64,000 nt of DNA from assembly GCA_014843695.1 (NCBI GenBank), contig CM026391.1, positions 16,117,365-16,181,364 of the forward strand. Reading direction: 5' to 3'. The notes beneath the pieces were generated by a model. The model did no database searches. It was not told where the DNA came from and saw only the letters and a list, made by a program, of their open reading frames with translations. The number at the start of each line of letters is the position of its first letter. Position 1 is the stretch's first letter. The stretch is from Archivesica marissinica (Eukaryota; Mollusca; Bivalvia; Venerida; Vesicomyidae). Positions 1 to 13,100 of this stretch are shown piece by piece. The translations under genes were made by a program, and so were the position numbers.

Positions 1-244
1 ATTTAAACAAATACAATACATTTAAGAAACAGTAGTAATTGACAGGGTATTACTAACAGTAGTAATTGACAGGGTATTACTACATAATGACATAGCTTCT
101 TTGATGTACTTACAAACATTTATCAAATATTTTTTATTTCTGCATGACGTGATACATGTAAATATAAATTTAATTATTGATCGCCATGGTAACAATAACA
201 ATTGTTTGTTGAAATAACATCGTAAATTGAAGTTATATTTTGGC

Positions 245-363
245 TGCACGGTGTAAAGCACCAACACGAGACCTCGGTTTAAAGTCCCATCTGACGCGGG
301 ATTGAACCTGCGATCCCTGGATTCCCAGTCCATCATGTTAACCACTGGACTACAGATCTGTCT
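245..363 (-). mobile_element. tRNA-Thr-derived SINE (family A), fragment
   Basis: On the - strand it begins with a tRNA-like head (box A around GTAGTCCAGTGG, box B around GGTTCAATCC) and runs into the body ctgaggtct...gtgctttacaccgtgca. The same family recurs at 17995-18277, 37041-37238 and 50891-51059. The tail is lost. Confidence 0.75.
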
Positions 364-788
364 GTGCTGGCCTGCTTAATACAAGTTGGCTGCTTAATAG
401 AGGTGACCACTAAAACAGGTCTAACTGTTGTTACATTGTGTGGAATTTGTGACAGTGCCGTCAACCACCGTGATGCGGCAGTAAGACGGGCAAACATTAG
501 AGTATTCAATCCACAGCCACAGTATTCAATGACAAATTGCATGCCGTCATCCGTGTGGTTTATTTCTTCGTCTGTAATATAAGCTGTTGTTGACGACATC
601 TGAGAGTAAAGATAATATTGTCATTATGTTGTATGGAGAATTATTTGGGTAAGTTGAATGCTAACATGTAAGTGAAGTCCTCCAGGGAGCTTGGAAAATA
701 GATATCTGTCTGAAATTAAAGCAACTCTTTAAAGAGCAGATTGGAGAAAAAGAGACATGATTGCTATTGAATTTGGTGAATGACTCAC
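364..788. other. Unassigned intron sequence
   Basis: 364-430 resembles the end of a DNA-transposon repeat (ttagtggtcacctctatta also occurs near 63913). A 267 bp open frame at 333-599 on the - strand is discussed in the findings. Nothing else is supported. Confidence 0.4.
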
Positions 789-790
789 AC

Positions 791-2810
791 TTAATAGACT
801 GCATTGAATGACGTACATGTAGTAATAAACTGCATTGAATGACGTACATGTAGTAATAGACTGCATTGAATGACGTACATGTAGTAATAGACTGCATTGA
901 ATGACGTACATGTAATAGACTGCAGTGAATAATGTACATGTAATAGACTGCAGTGAATGATGCACATGTAATAGACTGCAGTGAATGGTGCACATGTAAT
1001 AGACTGCAGTGAATGATGCACATGTAATAGACTGCAGTGAATGGTGCACACGTAATAGACTGCAGTGAATGATGCACATGTAATATACTGCAGTGAATGA
1101 TGCACATGTAATAGACTGCAGTGAATGGTGCACATGTAATACACTGCAGTGAATGATGCACATGTAATAGACTGCAGTGAATGATGCACATGTAATAGAC
1201 TGCAGTGAATAATGCACATGTAATAGACTGCAGTGAATGGTACACATGTAATAGACTGCAGTGGATGGTGCACATGTAATAGACTACAGTGGATGGTGCA
1301 CATGTAATAGACTGCAGTGAATGGTACACATGTAATAGACTGCAGTGGATGGTGCACATGTAATAGACTGCAGTGAATGATGCACATGTAATAGACTGCA
1401 GTGGATGGTGCACATGTAATAGACTGCAGTGGATGGTACACATGTAATAGACTGCAGTGGATGATGCACATGTAATAGACTGCAGTGGATGGTGCACATG
1501 TAATAGCCTGCAGTGAATGGTACACATGTAATAGACTGCAGTGGATGGTGCACATGTAATAGACTGCAGTGAATGGTACACATGTAATAGACTGCAGTGA
1601 ATAATGCACATGTAATAGACTGCAGTGAATGACGCACATGTAATAGACTGCAGTGAATGGTACACATGTAATAGACTGCAGTGGATGGTGCACATGTAAT
1701 AGACTGCAGTGGATGGTGCACATGTAATAGACTGCAGTGAATGGTACACATGTAATAGACTGCAGTGGATGGTGCACATGTAATAGACTGCAGTGAATGA
1801 TGCACATGTAATAGACTGCAGTGAATGGTGCACACGTAATAGACTGCAGTGAATGATGCACATGTAATATACTGCAGTGAATGATGCACATGTAATAGAC
1901 TGCAGTGAATGGTGCACATGTAATACACTGCAGTGAATGATGCACATGTAATAGACTGCAGTGAATGATGCACATGTAATAGACTGCAGTGAATGATGCA
2001 CATGTAATAGACTGCAGTGGATGGTGCACATGTAATAGACTGCAGTGGATGGTACACATGTAATAGACTGCAGTGGATGATGCACATGTAATAGACTGCA
2101 GTGGATGGTGCACATGTAATAGCCTGCAGTGAATGGTACACATGTAATAGACTGCAGTGGATGGTGCACATGTAATAGACTGCAGTGAATGATGCACATG
2201 TAATAGACTGCAGTGAATGATGCACATGTAATAGACTGCAGTGAATGGTGCACATGTAATAGACTGCAGTGAATGGTGCACACGTAATAGACTGCAGTGA
2301 ATGGTGCACATGTAATAGACTGCAGTGAATGGTGCACATGTAATATACTGCAGTGAGTGATGTACACGTAATAGACTGCAGTGAATGATGCACATGTAAT
2401 AGACTGCAGTGAATGGTACACATGTAATAGACTGCAGTGAATAATGCACATGTAATAGACTGCAGTGAATGACGCACATGTAATAGACTGCAGTGAATGG
2501 TACACATGTAATAGACTGCAGTGAATGATGTACATGTAATAGACTGCAGTGAATGGTGCACATGTAATAGACTGCAGTGAATGGTGCACATGTAATACAC
2601 TGCAGTGAGTGATGCACATGTAATAGACTGCAGTGAATGATGCACATGTAATAGACTGCAGTGAATGATGTACATGTAATAGACTGCAGTGAATGGTGCA
2701 CATGTAATAGACTGCAGTGAATGGTGCACATGTAATAGACTGCAGTGAATAGTGCACATGTAATACACTGCAGTGAGTGATGCACCCGTAATAGACTGCA
2801 GTGAATGACA
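791..2810. repeat. Minisatellite, 28 bp unit (~70 copies)
   Basis: The unit is gcacatgtaatagactgcag followed by tgaatgat. The first four copies (about 800-915) are a variant with gacgtacatg. The period is not a multiple of three, but stops are rare, so long open frames appear on the - strand. Confidence 0.95.
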
Positions 2811-2831
2811 CAAACCCTATATATTATTGCT

Positions 2832-4071
2832 GTAGGCCAGAGGTCAGTATGTAGCATAACTTATAAATCTAGCCATACGGCATAGTTGTTCACTATGATT
2901 GACCTAGGCCAGAGGTCAGTATGTAGCATAACTTATAAATCTAGCCATACGGTATAGTTGTTCACTACGATTGACCTAGGCCAGAGGTCAGTATGTAGCA
3001 TAACTTATAAATCTAGCCATACTGCATAGTTGTTCACTACGATTGACCTAGGCCAGAGGTCAGTATGTAGCATAACTTATAAATCTAGCCATACAGCATA
3101 GTTGTTCACTACGATTGACCTAGGCCAGAGGTCAGTATGTAGCATAACTTATAAATCTAGCCATACAGCATAGTTGTTCACTACGATTGACCTAGGCCAG
3201 AGGTCAGTATGTAGCATAACTTATAAATCTAGCCATACAGCATAGTTGTTCACTACGATTGACCTAGCCAGAGGTCAGTATGTAGCATAACTTATAAATC
3301 TAGCCATACAGCATAGTTGTTCACTACGATTGACCTAGGCCAGAGGTCAGTATGTAGCATAACTTATAAATCTAGCCATACGGCATAGTTGTTCACTATG
3401 ATTGACCTAGGCCAGAGGTCAGTATGTAGCATAACTTATAAATCTAGCCATACTGCATAGTTGTTCACTACGATTGACCTAGGCCAGAGGTCAGTATGTA
3501 GCATAACTTATAAATCTAGCCATACGGCATAGTTGTTCACTACGATTGACCTAGGCCAGAGGTCAGTATGTAGCATAACTTATAAATCTAGCCATACTGC
3601 ATAGTTGTTCACTACGATTGACCTAGGCCAGAGGTCAGTATGTAGCATAACTTATATATCTAGCCATACGGCATAGTTGTTCACTACGATTGACCTAGGC
3701 CAGAGGTCAGTATGTAGCATAAATTATAAATCTAGCCATACGGCATAGTTGTTCACTACGATTGACCTAGGCCAGAGGTCAGTATGTAGCATAAATTATA
3801 AATCTAGCCATACGGCATAGTTGTTCACTACGATTGACCTAGGCCAGAGGTCAGTATGTAGCATAACTTATAAATCTATCCATACTGCATAGTTTTTCAC
3901 TATGATTGACCTAGGCCAGAGGTCAGTATGTAGCATAACTTATCAATCTATCCATACTGCATAGTTGTTCACTACGATTGACATAGGCCAGAGGTCAGTA
4001 TGTAGCATAACTTATCAATCTATCCATACTGCATAGTTGTTCACTACGATTGACATAGGCCAGAGGTCAGT
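2832..4071. repeat. Minisatellite, 72 bp unit (~17 copies)
   Basis: Each unit contains ccagaggtcagtatgtagca, then ttataaatctagccatac and gttgttcactacgattgacc. Copies are nearly identical. The last three share taxon-like variants (tatccatac, gacatagg), showing local homogenisation. Confidence 0.95.
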
Positions 4072-4133
4072 ACATTGTTAGTGATTTCATGTGCATTTCT
4101 AGTTTAATTAATTGGTATTTGATATATCTGCAG

Positions 4134-4194
4134 GTTCAAGAGGAAATCCGGATGCCAATCACTCAGGGTATAGCGGGGAAAGTGGCCACCTCCG
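4134..4194 (+). CDS. PDE2A: PDE2A exon 1 of window ([14 protein letters not shown] segment)
   Basis: This 61 bp exon lies between acceptor atctgcag and donor gtaaat. It starts in phase 0 and ends in phase 1. It reads [20 protein letters not shown] plus the first base of a Gly codon. The GIAG-VATSG run is the conserved loop of cyclic-nucleotide-binding GAF domains. It follows directly after a 72 bp minisatellite and precedes a 33 bp one. No ORF-length signal would reveal it; the call rests on the motif and on the phase match to exon 2. Confidence 0.9.
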
Positions 4195-7100
4195 GTAAAT
4201 ATAATTAGAAAGAAATGTTGTTTATTTTCCAAAACATTAATCTAATGTAGTATTGCATACATTCCTGTATACTCGATTGTACATACTCCATAGAATCCTG
4301 CATATACGGCTATACACACTTCATAGACTCCCATGTATACTCACTCGGCTGTACATACTCCGAACACTCCTGTATACTCGACTGTACATACTCCATAGAA
4401 TCCTGCATATTCAGCTATTCACACTTCATAGACTCCCATGTATACTCACTCGGCTGTACATACTCCGAACACTCCCGTATACGCGGCTGTACATTCTCCG
4501 CACACTCCCGTATACTCGGCTGTACATTCTCCGCACACTCCCGTATACTCGGCTGTACATTCTCCGAACACTCCCGTATACTCGGCTGTACATTCTCCGC
4601 ACACTCCCGTATACTCGGCTGTACATTCTCCGCACACTCCCGTATACTCGGTTGTACATTCTCTGCACACTCCCGTATACTCGGCTGTACATTCTCCGCA
4701 CACTCCCGTATACTCGGCTGTACATTCTCCGCACACTCCCGTATACTCGGTTGTACATTCTCCGCACACTCCCGTATACTCGGCTGTACACTCCCGTATA
4801 CTCGGCTGTACATTCTCCGCACACTCCCGTATACTCGGCTGTACATTCTCCGTACACTCCCATATACTCGGCTGTACACTCCCGTATACTCGGCTGTACA
4901 TTCTCCGCACACTCCCGTATACTCGGCTGTACACTCCCGTATACTCGGTTGTACATTCTCCACACACTCCCGTATACTCGGCTGTACACTCCCGTATACT
5001 CGGCTGTACATTCTCCGCACACTCCCATATACTCGGCTGTACATTCTCCGCACACTCCCGTATACGCGGCTGTACATTCTCCACACACTCCCGTATACGC
5101 GGTTGTACATTCTCCACACACTCCCGTATACGCGGCTGTACATTCTCCACACACTCCCGTATACGCGGCTGTACATTCTCCACACACTCCCGTATACTCG
5201 GCTGTACATTCTCCACACACTCCCGTATACGCGGCTGTACATTCTCCGCACACTCCCGTATATTCGGCTGTACATTCTCCGCACACTCCCGTATACTCGG
5301 CTGTACATTCTCCGCACACTCACGTATACTCTGCTGTACATTCCCGTATACTCGGCTGTACATTCTCCGCACACTCCCGTATACTCGGCTGTACATTCTC
5401 CGCACACTCCCGTATACTCGGTTGTACATTCTCCGACACTCCCGTATACTCGGCTGTACACTCCCGTATACTCGGCTGTACATTCTCCGCACACTCCCGT
5501 ATACTCGGCTGTACATTCTCCGTACACTCCCGTATACTCGGCTGTACACTCCCGTATACTCGGCTGTACATTCTCCGCACACTCCCGTATACTCGGCTGT
5601 ACACTCCCGTATACGCGGTTGTACATTCTCCACACACTCCCGTATACGCGGCTGTACATTCTCCACACACTCCCGTATACGCGGCTGTACATTCTCCACA
5701 CACTCCCGTATACTCGGCTGTACATTCTCCACACACTCCCGTATACGCGGCTGTACATTCTCCGCACACTCCCGTATATTCGGCTGTACATTCTCCGCAC
5801 ACTCCCGTATACTCGGCTGTACATTCTCCGCACACTCACGTATACTCTGCTGTACATTCCCGTATACTCGGCTGTACATTCTCCGCACACTCCCGTATAC
5901 TCGGCTGTACATTCTCCGCACACTCCCGTATACTCGGTTGTACATTCTCCGCACACTCCCGTATACTCGGCTGTACACTCCCGTATACTCGGCTGTACAT
6001 TCTCCGCACACTCCCGTATACTCGGCTGTACATTCTCCGTACACTCCCGTATACTCGGCTGTACACTCCCGTATACTCGGCTGTACATTCTCCGCACACT
6101 CCCGTATACTCGGCTGTACACTCCCGTATACTCGGTTGTACATTCTCCACACACTCCCGTATACTCGGCTGTACACTCCCGTATACTCGGCTGTACATTC
6201 TCCGCACACTCCCATATACTCGGCTGTACATTCTCCGCACACTCCCGTATACGCGGCTGTACATTCTCCACACACTCCCGTATACGCGGTTGTACATTCT
6301 CCACACACTCCCGTATACGCGGCTGTACATTCTCCACACACTCCCGTATACGCGGCTGTACATTCTCCACACACTCCCGTATACTCGGCTGTACATTCTC
6401 CACACACTCCCGTATACGCGGCTGTACATTCTCCGCACACTCCCGTATATTCGGCTGTACATTCTCCGCACACTCCCGTATACTCGGCTGTACATTCTCC
6501 GCACACTCACGTATACTCTGCTGTACATTCCCGTATACTCGGCTGTACATTCTCCGCACACTCCCGTATACTCGGTTGTACATTCTCCACACACTCCCGT
6601 ATACTCGGCTGTACATTCTCCGCACATTCCCGTATACTTGGCTGTACATTCTCCGCACACTCCCGTATACTCGGCTGTACATTCCCGTATACTCCCGTAT
6701 ACTCGGCTGTACATTCTCCGCACACTCCCGTATACTCGGCTGTACATTCTCTGCACACTCCCGTATACGCGGCTGTACATTCTCCGCACATTCCCGTATA
6801 CTCGGCTGTACATTCTCCGCACACTCCCGTATACTCGGCTGTACATTCTCCGCACACTCCCGTATACTCGGCTGTACATTCTCCGCATACTCCCGTATAC
6901 TCGGCTGTACATTCTCCGCACATTCCCGTATACTCGGCTGTACATTCTCCGCACACTCCCGTATACTCGACTGTACATTCTCCGCACACTCCCGTATACT
7001 CGGTTGTACATTCTCCGAACACTCCCGTATACTCGGCTGTACATTCTCCACACACTCCCGTATACTCGGCTGTACATTCTCCGCACACTCCCGTATACTC

Positions 7101-10100
7101 AGTTGTACATTCTCCGCACATTCCCGTATACTTGGCTGTACATTCTCCGCACACTCCCGTATACTCGGTTGTACATTCTCCGCACATTCCCGTATACTCG
7201 GCTGTACATTCTCCGCACACTCCCGTATACTCGGCTGTACATTCTCCGCACACTCCCGTATACTCGGTTGTACATTCTCCGTACATTCCCGTATACTCGG
7301 CTGTACATTCTCCGCACACTCCCATATACTCGGTTGTACATTCTCCGAACACCCGTATACTCGGCTGTACATTCTCCGCACATTCCCGTATACTCGGCTG
7401 TACATTCTCCGCACACTCCCGTATACTCGGTTGTACATTCTCCGTACATTCCCGTATACTCGGCTGTACATTCTCCGAACACTCCCGTATACTCGGCTGT
7501 ACATTCTCCGCACACTCCCATGTGATAACAAATCTTCACAGATCTGTGTGGTACACTACGCAGACCCTTGGGTGCAAGAGAAACCCCATTACGCATGACC
7601 CCTATGATTAGAATGTTACATGTGAACCCTAATACCCGTACTATGTACATGTTCTCATTTATATGAAAAAGTTGGCAGTTTCTTACGGAGGCTGGTGCAC
7701 CCAAGTACTGGTTAACCGCTGGAGCCTGCCCAGGAAAGGTGTTGTTAGGTAACTGCCCACCGGCGATATAGCCCAAAATGGTGCTGATGCAGGCGTAAAA
7801 CCCGAAATATAACATAACTATGTACATGTACTGGACAAGCTATATTAATAACCGATGTACTGGACAAGTTATATTAATAACCGATGTACTGGACAAGCTA
7901 TATTAATAACCGATGTGCTGGACAAATTATATGATCACATACTATTTGGAAATGTTGTGTATTGCAGGAGAATTGCTCAACATAAAAGATTATGATCACA
8001 TACTATTTGGAAATGTTGTGTATTGCAGGAGAATTGCTCAACATAAAGGATGCATATTCCCACCCATTGTTTTACCGAGGTATCGATGTTTCCACAGGAT
8101 TCAGAACTAGGTACATGTATTAACTTCTCAGCTTGGAATTGGGACAGCAGCTGCCTTACTCTTGCATGATTGTACGATGTGCCACCTGCATCTTTTCTTC
8201 ATCTCTGACAAACATTACATTATTGTATAACTCGCATATAATATATGGTTAACCTTCGGTACAAACATTACATTATTGTATAACTAGCATATAATATATG
8301 GTTAACCTTCGGTACAAACATTACATTATTGTATAACTCGCATATAATATATGGTTAACCTTCGGTACAAACATTACATTATTGTATAACTCGCATATAA
8401 TATATGGTTAACCTTCGGTACAAACATTACATTATTGTATAACTCGCATATAATATATGGTTAACCTTCGGTACAAACATTACATTATTGTATAACTCGC
8501 ATATAATATATGGTTAACCTTCGGTACAAACATTACATTATTGTATAACTCGCATATAATATATGGTTAACCTTCGGTACAAACATTACATTATTGTATA
8601 ACTCGCATATAATATATGGTTAACCTTCGGTACAAACATTACATTATTGTATAACTAGCATATAATATATGGTTAACCTTCGGTACAAACATTACATTAT
8701 TGTATAACTCGCATATAATATATGGTTAACCTTCGGTACAAACATTACATTATTGTATAACGCGCATATAATATATGGTTAACCTTCGGTACAAACATTA
8801 CATTATTGTATGACTCGCATATAATATATGGTTAACCTTCGGTACAAACATTACATTATTGTATAACTCGCATATAATATATGGTTAACCTTCGGTACAA
8901 ACATTACATTATTGTATAACTCGCATATAATATATGGTTAACCTTCGGTACAAACATTACATTATTGTATAACTCGCATATAATATATGGTTAACCGTCA
9001 GTACAAACATTACATTATTGTATAACTCGCATATAATATATGGTTAACCTTCGGTACAAACATTACATTATTGTATAACTCGCATATAATATATGGTTAA
9101 CCTTCGGTACAAACATTACATTATTGTATAACTCGCATATAATATATAGTTAACCTTCGGTACAAACATTACATTATTGTATAACTCGCATATAATATAT
9201 GGTTAACCTTCGGTACAAACATTACATTATCGTATAACTCGCATATAATATATGGTTAACCTTCGGTACAAACATTACATTATTGTATAACTCGCATATA
9301 ATATATGGTTAACCTTCGGTACAAACATTACATTATTGTATAACTCGCATATAATATATGGTTAACTTTCGGTACAAACATTACATTATTGTATAACTCG
9401 CATATAATATATGGTTAACCTTCGGTACAAACATTACATTATTGTATAACTAGCATATAATATATGGTTAACCTTCGGTACAAACATTACATTATTGTAT
9501 AACTCGCATATAATATATGGTTACCCTTCGGTACAAACATTACATTATTGTATAACTCGCATATAATATATGGTTAACCTTCGGTACAAACATTACATTA
9601 TTGTATAACTCGCATATAATATATGGTTAACCTTCGGTAAAAACATTACATTATTGTATAACTCGCATATAATATATGGTTAACCTTCGGTACAAACATT
9701 ACATTATTGTATAACTCGCATATAATATATGGTTAACCTTCGGTACAAACATTACATTATTGTATAACTCGCATATAATATATGGTTAACCTTCGGTACA
9801 AACATTACATTATTGTATAACTCGCATATAATATATGGTTAACCTTCGGTACAAACATTACATTATTGTATAACTCGCATATAATATATGGTTAACCTTC
9901 GGTACAAACATTACATTATTGTATAACTCGCATATAATATATGGTTAACCTTCGTACAAACATTACATAGTATAACTCGCATAATATATGGTTAACCTTC
10001 GGTACAAACATTACATTATTGTATAACTCGCATATAATATATGGTTAACCTTCGGTACAAACATTACATTATTGTATAACTCGCATATAATATATGGTTA

Positions 10101-13100
10101 ACTTTCGGTACAAACATTACATTATTGTATAACTTGCATATAATATATGGTTAACCTTCGGTACAAACATTACATTATTGTATAACTAGCATATAATATA
10201 TGGTTAACCTTCGGTACAAACATTACATTATTGTATAACTCGCATATAATATATGGTTAACCTTCGGTACAAACATTACATTATTGAATAACTCGCATAT
10301 AATATATGGTTAACCTTCGGTACAAACATTACATTATTGTATAACTCGCATATAATATATGGTTAACCTTCGGTACAAACATTACATTATTGAATAACTC
10401 GCATATAATATATGGTTAACCTTCGGTACAAACATTACATTATTGTATAACTCGCATATAATATATGGTTAACCTTCGGTACAAACATTACATTATTGAA
10501 TAACTCGCATATAATATATGGTTAACCTTCGGTACAAACATTACATTATTGTATAACTCGCATATAATATATGGTTAACCTTCGGTACAAACATTACATT
10601 ATTGAATAACTCGCATATAATATATGGTTAACCTTCGGTACAAACATTACATTATTGTATAACTCGCATATAATATATGGTTAACCTTCAGTACAAACAT
10701 TACATTATTGTATAACTCGCATATAATATATGGTTAACCGTCAGTACAAACATTACATTATTGTATAACTCGCATATAATATATGGTTAACCTTCGGTAC
10801 AAACATTACATTATTGTATAACGCGCATATAATATATGGTTAACCTTCGGTACAAACATTACATTATTGTATAACTCGCATATAATATATGGTTAACCTT
10901 CGGTACAAACATTACATTATTGAATAACTCGCATATAATATATGGTTAACCTTCGGTACAAACATTACATTATTGTATAACTCACATATAATATATGGTT
11001 AACCTTCGGTACAAACATTACATTATTGAATAACTCGCATATAATATATGGTTAACCTTCGGTACAAACATTACATTATCGGAGCTAATAAGTCACTACC
11101 GTATATTCCCGGCCATAAGTCGAAGCTCAAATTATGCTGATTTTAAGTCGGATTCTTCCATAAGTAGGGGTACTTTGTGTATGGGCATTCCCTTTCCTTC
11201 ATAGAGATTTAGATACAAACGACAGTCATTTAGCTATCATACAGTCGGTGAAGTGTTGTATGGGTTCGAGCTCTGTCATTTGGTGATGGGCGGATCATTG
11301 TACCGGCCCATTCACTGTACTGGCCACATCACGGTTGTCATTCTTACGGCGGTGTTTGGGTCTATGGTTCATATTGCCACTTTTATCGTTAATCCAATCA
11401 CTCACTTATATACTGTAATGGTGTAGATATCATGATAAAATATGTTCTTATCCAATTACTAGAATCCTAGTTATATCTATATATGTATACATTTTTATTT
11501 ATATTTCCATATATTAATGTCATGGGTAAAAATTGCATCTGTAATTGTGAAGCGCAATAGAATAATATTTAATTTTTGCGCTATATAAATGCTATGTATT
11601 TGTATTTACAACAATGGTTTTTTATCTCAATTTTGAATGAAACTGAGCTAATTTTGAGATACATGTTGTATCTGGTTGACTTTATTCCATTACAAATCAT
11701 AAAAAAATAAACAATAATTTATGATGTTTATTTATCAATTTTTTTCTATGGTTTATAATGTAAATAAATGTCTAAACAAATTGTTATATTAACCCTTTCC
11801 TTCATAGAGATTTAGATTAATATAATGTTATATCTCCATACAAACGAGAGTCATTTAACCCTTTCCTTCATAGAGACTTAGATTAATATACTATTATATC
11901 TCCATACAAACGAGAGTCATTTAGCTATCATGCAGTGGATAAGTAGTCACCATATCTATCCCACCTCCATAGATATTACTGGGACTACATAGAGATTTAG
12001 GTTAATATACTATTATATCTCCATACAAACGACAGCCATTTAGCTATCATGCAGTGGATAAGTAGTTGCCATATCTATCCCACCTCCATAGATATTACTG
12101 GGACTTCATAGAGATTTAGGTTAATTAATAAACTGTTATATCTCCATACAAACGACAGTCATTTAGCTATCACGCAGTGGATAAGTAGTCACCATATCTA
12201 TTCCACCTCCATAGATATTACTGGGACTTCATAGAGATTTAGGTTAATAAACTGTTATATCTCCATACAAACGACAGCCATTTAGCTATCATGCAGTGGG
12301 TAAGTAGTCACCATATCTATCCCACCTCCATAGATATTAATGGGACTACATAGAGATTTAGATTAATATACTATTATATCTCCATACAAACGACAACCAT
12401 TTAGCTATCATGCAGTGGATAAGTAGTGGCCATATCTATCCCACCTCCATAGATATTACTGGAACTACATGAGATTCTGGCTTTTATTATGAACATTGGT
12501 TTGGCTACTACACTGTAAATGTATGTGGTATTGGTAATGGCGTCAAGAGGTGTTTCTATGAGGGAAAGGGTTTATGAACATTGGTTTGGCTACTACACTG
12601 TCAATGTATGTGGTATTAGTAATGGCATCAAGAGGTGTTTCTATGGGGGAAAGGATTATGAGCATTGGTTTGGCTACTATATTGTCAATGTATGTCGTAT
12701 TGGTAATGACGTCAAGAGGTGCTGCTATGAGGGAAAGGGTTTATGAACATTGGTTTGGCTACTATATTGTCAATGTATGTCGTATTGGTAATGGTGTCAA
12801 GAGGTGCTGCTATGAGGGAAAGGGTTTATGAACATTGGTTTGGCTACTATATTGTCAATGTATGTCGTATTGGTAATGGCGTCAAGAGGTGCTGCTATGA
12901 GGGAAAGGATTTATTATGAACATTGGTTTGGCTACTATATTGTCAATGTATGTGGTATTGGTAATGGCGTCAAGAGGTGTTTCTATGAGGGAAAGGGTTT
13001 ATGAACATTGGTTTGGCTACTACATTGTCAATGTATGTGGTATTAGTAATGGCATCAAGAGGTGCTTCTACGTGGGAAAGTGTTAAATCAAATAAAAAAG

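Noticed and set aside
661..2857. Open frames up to 716 codons on the - strand (HCSLLHVHHSLQSITC repeats)
   Set aside because: They are products of the 28 bp minisatellite. Several overlapping frames are open at once and no non-repeat domain is attached.
4253..7827. Open frames up to 1090 codons on both strands ([31 protein letters not shown] repeats)
   Set aside because: The 33 bp unit lacks stops in most frames. Simultaneous openness on both strands and simple ends argue against coding.
7913..8110. 65-codon open frame over the exon 2 region
   Set aside because: It reads both copies of the splice-site duplication in the wrong frame for GAF-B.
12519..12831. Two overlapping 75-85 codon open frames
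   Set aside because: They are made by the 85 bp tandem unit and shift between frames from copy to copy.
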